Assembly (NCBI GenBank): GCA_018398585.1
Contig: JAGTTD010000001.1
Coordinates: 21,903,750-21,967,749, forward strand
DNA: 64,000 nucleotides
Source: Simmondsia chinensis
Lineage: Eukaryota > Streptophyta > Magnoliopsida > Caryophyllales > Simmondsiaceae
Direction of reading: 5' to 3'
Shown here piece by piece: positions 1-12,022 of this stretch (positions within the stretch are counted from its first letter, which is position 1; every line of letters starts with the position of its first letter). Under the pieces are notes generated by a model, which worked only from the letters and a program-made list of their open reading frames with translations, did not search any database and was not told where the DNA came from. Both the position numbers and the translations under genes were made by a program.

Positions 1-345
1 TCGACTCAACCATTTTTGTCTTTAAGCACAGTGAACAAAGACTTGGGGTGCAGCTATAAGGGACCTTTTCCAATCCTTGCCAAGGTTAGGAAGGCGTCTT
101 ATAGGGTGGAGCTGCCGTCAAGATTCAAGATCCATCCAGTCTTCCATCTTAGCGTCTTGAAGCCATACCATGAAGACAACGAAGCCGCCGAGATCCGTGC
201 TAAGTAGCATGTGGGACACCGAGGAGTGCCTAAGTACGTGGATTACTTTGTTCGATGGAAGGGCCTTCCGGATGGTGAAGCTACTTCGGAGATGGAAGAC
301 TTGTAGAAATTTAAGGAGGTGATCGTTGCATTCAAAGCCGCCTGA
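1..345 (+). pseudogene. Ty3/gypsy chromovirus polyprotein, 3' end (integrase tail and chromodomain)
   Basis: This is the last part of a Ty3/gypsy pol; the rest lies left of the window. Around 60-200 the translation holds the GPF...YRVELP and IHPVFHLSVLKPY motifs that end plant chromovirus integrases. A TAG at 205-207 then interrupts the frame. The same frame continues with a chromodomain-like stretch (YVDYFVRWKGLP) that targets integration to heterochromatin, and stops near 345. The internal stop shows the copy is dead. A purine-rich tract (GGTGGGGGAGAG, 371-382) and an LTR follow, as expected for this element class. Confidence 0.85.
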
Positions 346-382
346 CATAGATGAGGACGTCAATGGCTTAGGTGGGGGAGAG

Positions 383-727
383 TTTCACCTGACGCCTAAT
401 TTTGTAGGAATTTTTTTTATTAGGCTTTCTTTTGCTTCGGAATATTCTAGAAGGCATTAGAGTTGGCAAGGGCCTTCCGGAATATCCATGCGTGTAACAC
501 TCTTTTATATAGGTTCGTGTATGTATGAAGAGATGTGTCCCTTGGCATGTAGAGACATATCCCATGGATCATTCACACGGTTCATGCATGCGCATCGCAT
601 GAGGGGGCATGTCTCTTCCTTGTGTAGTTGGATTCTTGTACTTAGAGGGAAATGCATGTACACGGTTTCATGAAGGGGTGTGTCCCTACCGTGTGGGTGC
701 ATGTACATAGTAGGATCTAGATTATTC
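383..727 (+). repeat. Chromovirus 3' LTR, left part (split by a nested element)
   Basis: The LTR starts just after the polypurine tract at 371-382; the exact first base is uncertain. It is cut at 727 by the nested element at 728-4780 and resumes at 4786. Continuity is shown by a stretch at 670-727 (ATGAAGGGGTGTGT...) that recurs at 4811-4867. Once the insertion is removed, these are two direct repeats within one LTR. Confidence 0.65.
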
Positions 728-1170
728 TATCATGATTCTAGAAGATAGGGCATATGGAATTGAGTACTAATAAGTCAAGGTTATATCAAGGTGTAATAGA
801 GTAGTTTATGTCATTAGATTAGTTAAATTAGTACTCCTTTTAATATAATCAGCCGTAATTGGTAGTTGGTATCAAGTACGTTGGTTAAATGTTAGTTTAA
901 GTCATGTCTAGGTGAAGTGTAAGGGGATATGTCAGTTGGTAGTTAGTCTAGGTGCACTGTTTCTTGTATTAACCAACTTAGGAGTGATTAGTATAAGTAG
1001 GTGGGTATCTTCTCTTGTAAGATTTATTCTATGATAATGCTTCTTCTCTCTACTCAAGTTCTCTAATTCTCATCTTATTTTTCTCTATTTTCTCATCTTA
1101 ATCTCACTTCTTCCTCATCTCTTACTCTCTTTCCTAGGTTATGATCCAAGATTGATCTTGAATCATAATA
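728..1170 (+). repeat. 5' LTR of the non-autonomous element
   Basis: This aligns along its whole length with 4330-4780, differing by scattered substitutions and small indels. It starts TATCATGATTC where the 3' copy has TGTCATGATTC, and ends CATAATA where the 3' copy has CATAACA; both differences fit C/G-to-T/A decay. The U5 end carries a short palindrome around AAGATTGATCTTGAATCA. Confidence 0.9.
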
Positions 1171-1171
1171 T

Positions 1172-1183
1172 TGGTATCAGAGC
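1172..1183 (+). promoter_or_regulatory. Primer binding site, tRNA-iMet type
   Basis: TGGTATCAGAGC lies one base after the 5' LTR. This is the usual plant site complementary to the 3' end of initiator tRNA-Met, used to prime minus-strand cDNA synthesis. Confidence 0.9.
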
Positions 1184-1629
1184 TTGTGAATTTGCTTCTG
1201 ATTGAGTTGAATTGTATTCAATTTGATTGACTTAGTAATTGATCAAGTTTAATTGATATCAAGTTCAGCTGTTCGGATAGCATTTAATCGAGTTCAGTGC
1301 TTGATTTCAAGTTCAAAGCTTACTATTCTTGTGAATAAATAGCTGGAATTTGTATCTTTAGTCACTAATCTTGTGATTGAGCTGCTGAATCAGTTTCAAG
1401 TTGTTGAAATTACATTAATCGAGCCGTAGTACTTGTTCTTTGGCTGAAATTGCTACTATTGTGATTAGTTGGCTGAAATTGTTACCTCTTTTTTTTTTTT
1501 GCAAAAGTTGAATTCGATTTAGCTGAAACGCATACAAGGTAGGCCTCGCGCTTAGAATCTTGCATCGAATTGAGTAGAATTGTGGAGTATTGGCTGCAGT
1601 TGTTATATAATCATTGATCTACGTTAACA

Positions 1630-4100
1630 ATGGATGGACATGCGATCTTTAAGTTGGTTCAACAAGCTTGTCTGAAGACATTACAGATTCTTCATAGGAT
1701 ACAGAACACACTACAAGCGATGCAGCAAGTCGTTAAGCAGAGGCGTGTTGTCTCCAATTGTGGTACCAATGAAATTTAAGTCTCCTATTGAAGTAAGGAA
1801 CAAGAGATCACTAAGATTGAAGCAATTAGCTCAGCAAAATCTTGTGTTCAAGTTGCATTCGAGTTATAAGAAAAGTGAAGATAATAAGAATCATACAGGA
1901 AGAATAAGAAGGAGGCAGCTCAAGGAAGTGATTAAACCTTCAAGCATGCAAGATGAACAACATAGTTTGAAGGAGAAAGAACCTTTTCAAGCTTCTGTGT
2001 CAGATTTACAGCTTAAGAAAGTTGATCTCCAGCAGATGCGAATGCCAGTCGTGGATTGGAATTCTGTTCGGCATCCAAATTTGCAAACAAATGTGATTAA
2101 TTTGAAATCACAAGTCAAGAGCACACAAGTGATTGAAAAAGAAACAAATCAAGTGAAACTAAGGCCTCTTGATCCAAGGAAGGAGGAGTTTTGTGCTATA
2201 TTTGAAGTTAATTAACACTCACATCAGGAATGTGAGCAAGTTATCAAGCATAGTGTATCTAGTGGTGTTGGAATAAGTTTGAATATGGAATTTTTAGCAA
2301 CAAAATAGGTTGATGATGCAAAATTTCAGTTTGAGTTGGATGAGATGAAGTAAATACAAGTTCCTAAATTGAATTTGAAGTTTGTAGCAGCAACATTAAT
2401 GAGGCAGAATGCCAACATCAAACAAAGTAATGTGAATTCACGTATTCTTGGTTTGATAGCCGTTGAGGAGCTCATTACTGCAAGCTTAGCCATATCTTAA
2501 GATAGAATTGGAGCCTCTCAATCTGTTGAATAAGAGGTGGAGCCACCGATTGTTGCAGCAGAGAAATTGTAAGTGTCCATTGAAGTTTTGAGCATCAGAA
2601 TGTTATGAGTGCAGTTCATATTGCAGCAATGTGTTGAAATCAGCTTGGGCATTCACCTTAATCACAAGAACTACCATTCAAGCAAGAGATTAAGAACAAT
2701 GGGAAGGTCAATCTTTACTTACAAAGGAAGGGTACTGAATTTTCTTCTCTTCAAGACAAATAAAGTGATTCTTGACAAGCTTTACATGCCCAAGAATATG
2801 GAATTAAGGCAGCCTAAGATGGTGATGTGGTTAATAGATAGACTTAGGACTTGTTTATGGATCAAAAGGACAATCAAATGGGCATGGAATTCAATCAGCA
2901 AAGATAGAAATTCATCAAGAAATCAGGCTATTTTCACTACAGTCCACGCAAGGTCCACCAAGCCACATTCTGTTACTTCTCCAATGCTAGCAGCAGATTC
3001 ATTTTAGCTAAGAGATTTGCAAAATCCGATCAAGGTGTAGGAGATGATGTTTATTCAACTAAGAACACTACCAATAGGCTCCCTGATCAAAATGAATTAG
3101 AGTTAGTTGTTAGGTTCAGCAAAGAGCAATTCAGTGGCAAAGTTGTGTGGGTAGACAAATTGGCTGAACAATCTCATTCTTGGAGCCAAAGTAGTGGAAG
3201 AATTCAGCTCAAAAGTAGCTCCAAAGTGAAGCATAAGGAAAGGAAGTTGCAAAGGATAAGATGTAGGGTCCAAGCTGATACTGATGGCTTTTAGCACTGA
3301 ATTAACATGGAAGTTGGGACATGAGTTAGATGTTTGTGTTAGTCATGCTAAGAGTAAAGGGCATCTTCTAAGAATACAAATTAATAAAAGGCTCCTAAAT
3401 ACTTTGGGTCTATATTGCAACTGCAAGGGAATGTTCATGGGAAAGCAACAAGTTTTCCTTGGAAGCAACAAGCTAATTCTTAAAAGGATTGTGATGGGCG
3501 CTATCGTTTAAGAGTGGTTCCAGGTTACATACAAGTTGAGGAAATTGATCAACTTGAAAGCAATCACAAAAATGCTTCTATTGAGAAAGTCAATGAGTGA
3601 TCAAGATCATTCCAGCTGATATAATTGTGTAGCTCAGCAAGGGAATCAGGAACAGATCAGTCATTTGTCTAACGGGGTTCAAAGCGGTTTTGATGTTATT
3701 ATCCATAGGGGAGCAATTTGAAGGTGATGTCTGTGCATTGTATGCATTTAAAGCTAAAGAACTAAGCCAAGAATTGATGCAAAAGTTGGCATTTGAGGCT
3801 TTGACTGAGTACAGTGATGAAAGAAGGAAAGTTGTTGTTGAGGAAAGAACTCAAAGTCTAAAACAAGATGTGATCTATTGTGTAGTCATTGCTGCATCAG
3901 GTCGTAAGAATTGAAGAGGAACATGGAAAAGGATATGCAAGCTTGTGGAAATCATCAAGGTTCCAAGAGCATTCAAGTCATGATCAAAGGCAATGGGCAT
4001 TTCATACTGAAACCTCTCAATTGGGAGGAGATTTGCAAACTCTTTTCCTTCTCTATTGCTGGTGGGAATGCGTGACTGAAATGGAGCTAAAGATGTGACT
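1630..4100 (+). pseudogene. Decayed reading frame of unknown function inside the LARD-like element
   Basis: I do not recognise this protein. One frame runs from 1745 to 3007 with only seven internal stops (2213, 2306, 2351, 2498, 2531, 2570, 2606) before the stop at 3005. Its ends are open for 156 and 132 codons. Several stops could come from CAA, CAG or CGA by C-to-T change. A 49-codon leader frame begins at the ATG at 1630 in another frame. Past 3005, other frames stay open to about 3297, 3510 and 3914. The product would be rich in Lys, Gln and Ser, with no zinc knuckle, aspartic-protease, DD or integrase motif. It may be a diverged gag, an extra retrotransposon gene, a captured host fragment, or chance. 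Confidence 0.4.
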
Positions 4101-4269
4101 GGTAGTGAAGTTGAAATCTTGGATTGATGCAAGATGCAAGTTGTTGCTACCTTGGTCAAAGAGCGAGGATTTAAATACCGATCCAATAAGCATCTTAAAG
4201 CTGTACAACAGAGCCAATAAAAGACTTGAAGCTACAAACTTCTCTACTAAGATTCTTGGGATAAAGAAT

Positions 4270-4277
4270 CTTTAAAG

Positions 4278-4324
<47 letters not shown>

Positions 4325-4329
4325 ACCAT
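4270..4329 (+). promoter_or_regulatory. Polypurine tract with a 45-base G run
   Basis: The sequence just before the 3' LTR reads TTTAAAGC followed by 45 G (4279-4323) and AACCAT. A polypurine tract, which primes plus-strand cDNA, belongs at this position, but a homopolymer this long is unusual and its true length is doubtful. Confidence 0.7.
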
Positions 4330-4780
4330 TGTCATGATTCTAGAAGATCGGCATATGAAATTGAATACTAATAAGTCAAGGTTGCAATCAAGGTTGTAGT
4401 AGTATAGGTTAAGTCATTAGATTAGGCAAATTAGTACTCCTTTTAGTATAACAAGATGTAACTGGTAGTTAGTGTCAAGTAGATTGGTTAAGTGTTTAAG
4501 TCTTGTCTAGGTGAAGTATAAGGGGTATGTCAGTTGGTAGTTAGTCTAGGTGCATTGTTTCTTATTTTAACTAACTTAGGGGAGTGATTAGTATAAGTAG
4601 GTGGTTATCTTCTCTTGTAAGATTCATTCAATGATAATGAAATTGTGTTCTTTTTCTCGCAACTCGAATTCTCAAATTCTCATCTTATTTTTCTCGATTT
4701 TCCCATCTTAATCTCACTTCTGCCTCATCTCTTACTCTATTTCCTAGGTTATGATCCAAGATTGATCTTGAATCATAACA
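4330..4780 (+). repeat. 3' LTR of the non-autonomous element
   Basis: This matches 728-1170 from TGTCATGATTC to CATAACA and is followed directly by the TSD copy TATTC (4781-4785). It keeps the canonical TG...CA ends and is a few bases longer than the 5' copy. Confidence 0.9.
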
Positions 4781-4785
4781 TATTC

Positions 4786-5050
4786 TTAGCATGAAGGGTC
4801 ACATGGTTGCATGAAGGGGTGTGTACCAACCGTGTGGTGCATGTACATAGGTAGTTCTAGATCATTCTTGTAGCCAAGAGATGTATTCTTTCATTTTCTA
4901 TAAATAATAAAGGAGCGGCCTTTGCCACGGGGGATAAACCCAATGTACACTAACTCTCTCTCAATTATTCAAAGTGTCCAAATATACTTGTGCGCCTAAT
5001 ATCTCCTTTCCTTTCATATACGCTTTTGTGTCTAATTACACATTAATATT
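4786..5050 (+). repeat. Chromovirus 3' LTR, right part
   Basis: This resumes the LTR interrupted at 727. A TATA-like box (TATAAATA, 4899-4906) and AATAAA-type signals lie upstream of a pyrimidine-rich stretch, as in an LTR R region. The right border is not defined because the partner LTR and TSD are outside the window; 5050 is a guess. Confidence 0.55.
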
Positions 5051-5189
5051 ACTTTCGCACTTCGGGCAGCCTGAATTGACTTGCACTTTTGAAGTGAATT
5101 TGAGTGGTGCATGGGTCTGACAAGGGTGTCAAGCGTCTTCCTATGACAACAAGCTCATCTCCCTAGGAAGGTCTGGCTCACTAAGAAAG

Positions 5190-6976
5190 GGAGCAGCATC
5201 TTAGTTTTAGGCATCCCACCCAAATGTAGAGATCCAGGAGCTTTTACTATCCCATGCGACATAAGAGAGAACTGCACGAGCCAAGCTATTAGATTTAGGG
5301 GCGAGCGTGAACCTCATCCCGTACTCAATTTTTCAAGAATTGGGTATTGGAGATCTTAAACCAACTAGTGTTACACTCTAGTTGGTTGCCGGATTACAGC
5401 GTTCACCTAGAGGGATGCTGGAAGATGTACTTGTCAATGTTGACATGTTCTCCTTCCTAGTCGAATTTATCATGCTAGACATGGATCCCATCCCTCATTA
5501 GAGGAACTATACCCCCATCATTTTAAGATGATAGTTCTTAGCAACTGCCAACGTTGTATTCATTGTAAGACTGGGGTGTTAAAAGTCTCATTTGGGAATC
5601 TTAAGGTCAAATTGAATGTCTCGAATGTAGCTAAGCTCCCGGGTGATGAGGATGATTTGATTGTTTTATGGTTAATGCTATTGATCCTTTGGTGGAGTTG
5701 GTATCTTCTAATTTTATTAAAGGAGATGAATTGTCTGATTCATTTACTCGAACTTATGTTGCTTTTGATGCTGATACTAAGGATTTGTTTGATGTATAGG
5801 ATGTCTTTCGAATTGAGGCAAGGGGTCTGATATTCGAACCCCTAACTTCCTTTCGTAGTAAACCTGCTAAATCATCGATTGAGTGCGCCCTAGTGTTGGA
5901 ACTCAAGCCTCTCCCTGCCACCATAAAATATGTATTTTTAGGTCCAAATGACACCCTGCCTGTGATTATTGCTTCTGATCTGACTCAGACATAAGAATTC
6001 AAGTTGTTAGTTGTCCTACAGAACCAAAAACAAGCCATAGGGTGGTCGGTCACTGACTTAAGAGGAATTAACCCCTTTGTATGCATGCATAGGATACACT
6101 TAGAGGATAATATTAAGCCTTCTAGACAAATGCAAAGAAGACTTACCCGAACATGAGGGAGGTGGTTAAGAAAGAGGTTATGAAGCTGTTAGATGCGGGT
6201 ATTATATGCTCGATCTCTGATAGTCCCTAGTTCAATCCAATTCAAGTGGCTCCTAAGAAGTCAGGAATCACAATTGCTACAAATGCACAGGGGGAATACT
6301 ACTACAGGGTGGAGATTATGCATTGATTATCGTAAGTAAGACTCTGTAACATGCGAGGACCATTTTTCCCAACCCTTTTTGGACCATATCTTAGATAAAG
6401 TAGCAGGTCAGGCTACTATTGTTTTCTGGATGGTTACTCAGGGTATAACCAAGTCCAAGTTCACCCTGAGGACCAAGAGAAAACAACAATCACTTGTCTC
6501 TTTGGTACATTTGCATATCAAAGGATACCCTTCTGTTTGTGTAACACACCCGCTACTTTCCAGTGATGTATGATGTCCATCTTTTCTAACATGTTGGACA
6601 TTTACTTGGAAGTGTTTATCGATGAATTTTTCGTGTTTGTGTTGTCTTTTGATGAATGTCTTTCTCACTTGGATCTTGTTTTGCAGCATTGTGAGGAGTA
6701 CAATCTGGTGCTTAGTCGGGAGAAGAGCCATTTCATGGTTCAGCAGGGCATAGTTCTAAGAAATGTGGTATCTAAAGAGGGTATCACTGTAAACAAGGGC
6801 AAGGTGGACTTGATTGCCAGCCTTCCTCCACCGACCTTGATGGAGGAAGTTCGTTCTTTCCTTGGCCATGCTAGTTTCTACCGGCGTTTCATTGCCAATT
6901 TTAGTAAAATTGCTAAACCTTTATCAAATTTGCTTGCTAATGATGTACCCTTTGTTTTTAATGATGAGTGTTTAGC
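5190..6976 (+). pseudogene. Athila-type Ty3/gypsy pol remnant: protease and reverse transcriptase
   Basis: Scattered frames give the Athila order. Protease-region motifs appear near 5225 (RDPGAFTIPCDI) and 5570-5670 (GVLKVSFGNLKVKLNV). A linker with GWSVTDLRGINP lies near 6035. Reverse-transcriptase pieces include RLCIDYRK near 6315 and DEFFVF near 6620, where the catalytic DD should be. The thumb and connection (SFLGHASFYRRFIANFSKIAKPL) read at 6850-6930. Many stops and frameshifts are present. The 5' end (LTR and gag) is missing. The fragment breaks at 6981, where the reverse-strand chromovirus is inserted, and resumes at 12415. Confidence 0.85.
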
Positions 6977-6981
6977 CACTT

Positions 6982-7328
6982 TGTTATGAATAAAGATCAA
7001 TCTTGATCCATAACCTAGGTTAGGATATTGTTAGATGAGGGAAGAAATGAAAGAGATGAGAGAAAGAATTTCTAGATATTTTCATTCATAAACAACTCAT
7101 ACAAGATCTTGGCTATTTATAGCTAACAAGGATGCAAAGCATCTAGACCAACTTGAATCAAAGCTCAGCCGCCAAAATAGACTGACTTGACCGACTACGA
7201 CCACCAAAGCAACAACCGACCCTCTAACTAACTCTCGCGCCAAAACTTATTTGAACCGAGATAACTAACAGCACACAAACCAGCAACAAAACAGCAAAAA
7301 AGACTCAAAAGAGACCCCAAACATAACA
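6982..7328 (-). repeat. 3' LTR of the reverse-strand chromovirus
   Basis: This pairs with 12037-12409. It is shorter mainly because it lacks a roughly 25-base stretch (around AAGAGGAAGAATTAGAGATG) that is duplicated in the other copy at about 12118-12145. Confidence 0.92.
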
Positions 7329-7356
7329 ATTTCCCCCCCTTAAAACCATACTTGTC

Positions 7357-10300
7357 TCAAGGATGGAACTCCAAAAATTGAGATTGAAGGAATTTTAGGT
7401 CTTCCCATGTAGTATCCTTGGGATTCAAATTGCTCCACTGCACTAACACCTCCTTTCTTAGAGTGCCTTGATGCTGCACAAGTCTTAATTCTAGAATAGC
7501 TTGCAGTTGCAGAATCAATAAACCTTGTAAGGTAGCTTGCGGCTGATCAGTAGCAACATCAGACCCCTCTATCACATACTTCTTGAGCAAAGACACATGG
7601 AACACAGGGTGCACCGTGTAGTCAGATGGTAAGTCCAATTTGTAAGCAACCCTGCCTACCCTTTCCGAGACTTTATAAGGACCACAATACCAGGCACTCA
7701 ACTTGATATTCTTACGCAAGGCCAATGAAGATTGCCTATAAGGTTGTAACTTTAAGAAAACAAGATCCCCAACCTCAAACGCTTTGTCAACTCTCTTCTT
7801 GTCTGCGTAATACTTAATGCGAGCTTGAGCTACCTGCAAATTAGTCTTCAGCTGCTAAATATGCTGTCTCCGCTGTTCCAATAGTTCATTCACTTCCACT
7901 ACTTGCGAAACTGCACCTTGCAGCATTCAGGAGAAGGTGGGTCAGACCCAAACAACGCCTTGAAAGGATTAGTCCCAAGAGCTGCATGGAAATGTGTATT
8001 ATACCAAAATTCAATGAGGGAAAGCCACCTATTCCAGTTCTTAGGATGTGTGAATGTCATAGTCCTCAAGTACTGCTCCACGCATTGATTAACGCTCCCA
8101 GTCTGACCATCCGATTGGGGATGGTAGATGAACTCATAGCCAAGGTAGTACCTAACAAGGAGAAGAGCTCGCCCCAAAAATTTCTTTTGAACAACTTGTC
8201 ACGGTCTGAAACAATAGTCTGAAGTAGCCCATGAATCTTATAGATATGATCTAAAAAGAGCCTTGCTAATTTCTCAGCAGTGATGGGGTGAGTAAAAGCC
8301 ACAAAGTGACTAAACTTTGTAAATCGATCGACGACCACCCAAATGACTTCCTTTCCCTCCGACCTGGGCAAACCCTTAATAAAATCCATACTAATAAGTT
8401 GCCAAGCCCTGTCAGGTATGGGTAACGGTTGCAATAGTCCTTGATAAGGCCGATGTTCACTCTTGGTCCTCTGGCACACCTCACACTACTGAATCAATTC
8501 ATGGATCTCTTTCTTCAGCCCCGGCCAATGAAAATACTGACTCAACCTCTGATAGGTACCCTCAATACCAGCGTGACCACCCCAAGTAGAACTATGGGCA
8601 GCCTTGATCACTTGCTTCCTCAAATCTGAACTAACTCCCACATAAAGCCCGCCCTTCACTCTGATAACCCCTTGTTGCACTGTAATAATAGGGTCCCCAT
8701 CAGCAGTAGCACGAACTAAATGAGCCCTGATCTGTTCCTTGGCAAAGGTGTCTCCAACTTAGGAAAGAACCACTTCTGTCACCCAAGAAGGCACAACCTC
8801 AGACACTGAAGCACATTCAGCTTCTTCCAAACCTTCCATCCTTCTTGATAAAGCATCCGCAGCCCTATTATCCTGTCCCTTCTTGTACTCAATTGTATAA
8901 TGCAAGCCAAGCATCTTCATAAGCCCTTTTATTTGCACTCATGTACTGATTTTTTGTTCAAGTAAATATTTCAGACTTTGATGATCCATTCTTAGTATGA
9001 AATGATGCCCCTCCAAGTAATGACGCCACCTTTGAACTGCCATCAATATAGCTAAATATTCCTTCTCGTATATAGAAAGAGCTTGATTCCTCGAACTCAA
9101 AGCTTAACTCAAGTAAGCTATAGGTCTGCCACATTGTGACAAAACTGCACCAACTCCCTTGTTGCACGCATCTGTCTCTAAAATAAACGGTAAAGAGAAG
9201 TTGGGCATAGCCAAACAGGAGCAGAAGTCATGGCCTCCTTAAGAAGCACAAAGGCATTGGCAACAAGCTCATTCCATTTAAAAGCATCCTTTTTTAATAA
9301 CTCAGTTAAGGGTCGTGCAATGATTCCATAACCGGCAATGAATTTTCGATAGTACCCTGTCAATCCAAGGAACCCTCATAGCTGCTTGAGCATTTTGGGA
9401 ATTGGCCAATCCTTCATGGCTTGTACCTTACTCATATCGGTTGCAACACCCTTCTCTGAAATGATATGCCTCAAATACTCTACCTGTGTCTTGGAAAAAG
9501 ACCACTTAGAGAGCTTAGCAAACAATTGATTCTACCTCATGGTTTGAAAAACCAGCTCAAGGTGATATGCATGGGCCTCCATCATTGCGCTATAGACTAG
9601 TATGTCATCAAAGAATACTAGTACGAATTTTCTAAGGAAGTGCTTGAACACGGAATTCATCAATGCTTGAAACGTGGCTGGAGCATTTGATAATCCAAAC
9701 CGCATTACCAAAAACTCGTAATATCCATGATGAGTACGGAAAGCCATTTTGAATATGTCATTTTCCTGAACTCTGATATGGTAGTAACCCTGCCGTAAGT
9801 CCAACTTAGAGAAGAACTTAGACCCGTGGAGTTCAGGAATAAGTCATCAATTATCGAAATGGGAAACTTATCCTTGATTGTCATAGAGTTCAATTGTCAA
9901 AAGTCCACGCACATTCTGGATGTCCCATCTTTTTTCTGAGCAAATATGACCGGCAAAGCAAACGGGCTATGACTGTATCTGATAAATTTTGTCCTCAGTA
10001 ACTCTTCAACTTGGCGTTCAATCTCACTGTTTTGGGAGTGAGGGTACTTATAGGGTCGCAAGTTCACAGGATCTAATCCTTCCCTAAGCGGTATGATCAA
10101 ACACTCGCTGAGGAGGTAAAGAACCAGGCTGTTCAAAAAGATCTTGGTACTGCAGCAGTAAGGCATTCACTGCAGGATCAGAAACTCTATCATTTCCACC
10201 GGGTTCCTCGTCTTGATTTAGAGCACTGATGGAGTGAAGTTGGCCCACCCAGCTGTAATTTCCTTTTTTGAAGATGCCCTGAAGTTGTTTCCCCGTGATC

Positions 10301-10704
10301 TCTTGCATTTGTCCTTGTTCTTTGATGCCATGTAACCTCACAGACTTGCCTTCTCTCTCAAAGGTTATTGTTAGCTGAGCATAATCAAATAGCAAAGGAC
10401 TGTAAGACTTCATCCATTCGACCCCTAGAACCATATCGCAACCTCCCAATCTCAGAACTTTGAAGTCATAATCGAAGCCTTGTCCTTGCATCATCCATCT
10501 GAAGTTGCTGCATTTAGTATGAGTCAAAATTGCATTACCATCAGCTACGGTTACTGCCATAGGAGTGGTCCTGATCATTTCGTGGCCAATGCTTCTTACA
10601 AATTTAGGATCAATGAAGCTATGTGTACTCCCACTATCAACCAAAATCAGCAATGGCTTATTCTTTGCTTCACCTTTAATTCGAATAGTGCTATGTGAGC
10701 CGTT
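7357..10704 (-). pseudogene. Chromovirus pol: protease, RT, RNase H, integrase, chromodomain
   Basis: Protease: active-site motif VDSGSTHSFIDP near 10640. RT: FALPVIFAQKKDG near 9950, and FFDDILVYS (catalytic DD) near 9590. The connection TGYYRKFI reads near 9360. Integrase: zinc-binding HSSTWGGH and CEVCQRTK near 8600 and 8475, and core motifs SMDFIKGLP and VSDRDKLF. The third catalytic position reads SDGQTGSVN near 8110, where chromoviruses normally have Glu after SDGQT, so the DDE triad looks broken. The C-terminus has IHPVFHVSLLKKY and a chromodomain (VLVQWSNLNPKDTTWEDL) ending at 7357. The frame is broken by many stops and shifts (for example at 8483, 9532 and 10166). Confidence 0.9.
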
Positions 10705-10752
10705 CCCGATTAAAGCTTGAACTGCTATCTCAATGTCCTCCTCCTCTAGCTC

Positions 10753-11915
10753 TCAATTCACCAATTCCTCTTGAATGTCTTCCTGCTTATTCACTGCTTC
10801 TTCCAGCACCTCATCTTCAGCCTCGCATCCAGAAGCAGTCATCAAAAACTTTGGATCACACTTATGACCAAAGAAATACCGTTGATTGCATTTGAAGCAA
10901 AGTCTTTGAAACCTCTTCTCTTCCATACTCAGAGGTTTATTCCCAGCAGCAACAGGTTTAGGCCACTCTTCCCTAGTTGGAGAACTTCTTGCTCTAGGTT
11001 GCTCATGTGTGACTATAACGGTATTCTCAATCTTCCTGGCCTTCGAGTACGCTTGAGACAATGAAGCAGGTTCAAAAGCTTAGAGCAAACTTTTGATTCT
11101 TGGCTTTAGACCTCTAGTAAAACTGGAGATGTAGTACTCCTCAGTAGCATCAGGATAAATGGCCAACATTCTCGCCCTCAGGTTCTCAAACCGCGACATA
11201 TAGTCTTTCACTGAAGTAGTTTGCGCTAACTTGTTAAAGTTCTCCACCACATCACTAATATCTTCATCTTCATATCTTGCACATACTCCTTCTAAAATTC
11301 TGACCATGTTATCAGTGGCTTAACTCTAATAAGGCTGTAATACCAAGCCTCCATTTCGCCTTTCAGGTCGACTGCTGCTATCTCTAAATTTTTAGATTCA
11401 AGGATGTTGTAAAAGCAAAAATACCTCTCGCATTTTCTGATCCAGGACTGAGGCATTGTTCCATCAAATATTTCCAGCTCAATCTGAGGTTGTCTGCTGC
11501 TATATCCCCTGGAATTTGTAGAATTCATTCCAGTATTTGAAGACTCTGGTAGTGTGGCATGCGTTGGGACTGAATTTCGCTGCATCTCAAGCTGACTAGC
11601 AGGAGCAAGCAATCCAGCACCGAAATGGTGCTGCTGCTGCTGAATTTTCTCCTCAATTCCTTCAATTTGTTGTGATTGTTTATCAGATTGTTGCGATTGC
11701 CTATCAAACATTTGATTTATGTTCATTTGACTCTATTGGAACGACATCAGCAGATTGTCCATTCGTTGAGCTAACTGATCAAATCGCTCATCATGTCCAT
11801 CCCTGACAGCAATTCCAGACTCATTTCCAGTCACTACCTCTGCATACGTAGCTGCATTGAAGACAATGTTGTTATTAGTAGCCATGTCAGCTCTTGTTGT
11901 CACCATAGCGATCAC
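10753..11915 (-). pseudogene. Chromovirus gag remnant
   Basis: The capsid and nucleocapsid region reads in three blocks. 11733-11915 is the N-terminus. 11080-11726 includes the retrotransposon gag motif (FDGTMPQSWIRKCERYF, then FNKLAQTTSVKDYMSRFE). 10753-11061 ends with a zinc knuckle (CFKCNQRYFFGHKC). In-frame stops separate the blocks at about 11731 and 11077, and the frame changes near 11300. A short acidic stretch (EDEVLEEAV) leads towards the protease. Start codons near 11915 or 11882 are both possible. Confidence 0.85.
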
Positions 11916-12022
11916 TTTCCTGTCTATCTAAGTCAATTTGAAGCTAAATCAGCAATTTGAGTTCAAACAACAATCAAATCTTGTCACCGTAAGCAAAAAA
12001 CTTGAATACGAAAGCAATTCAA

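Larger units (their letters stand above)
728..4780 (+). mobile_element. Complete non-autonomous LTR retrotransposon (LARD-like), 4.05 kb
   Basis: Two LTRs (728-1170 and 4330-4780) enclose a 3.16-kb interior with a tRNA-iMet primer site and a poly(G)-rich polypurine tract. A perfect 5-bp TSD, TATTC, lies at 723-727 and 4781-4785. No gag, protease, reverse transcriptase or integrase motif can be read in the interior, so it must have been mobilised in trans. The 3' LTR keeps the canonical TG...CA ends; the 5' LTR has mutated ends (TA...ATA). It sits inside the 3' LTR of the chromovirus that starts the window. Its size and lack of pol fit the LARD class. Confidence 0.9.
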
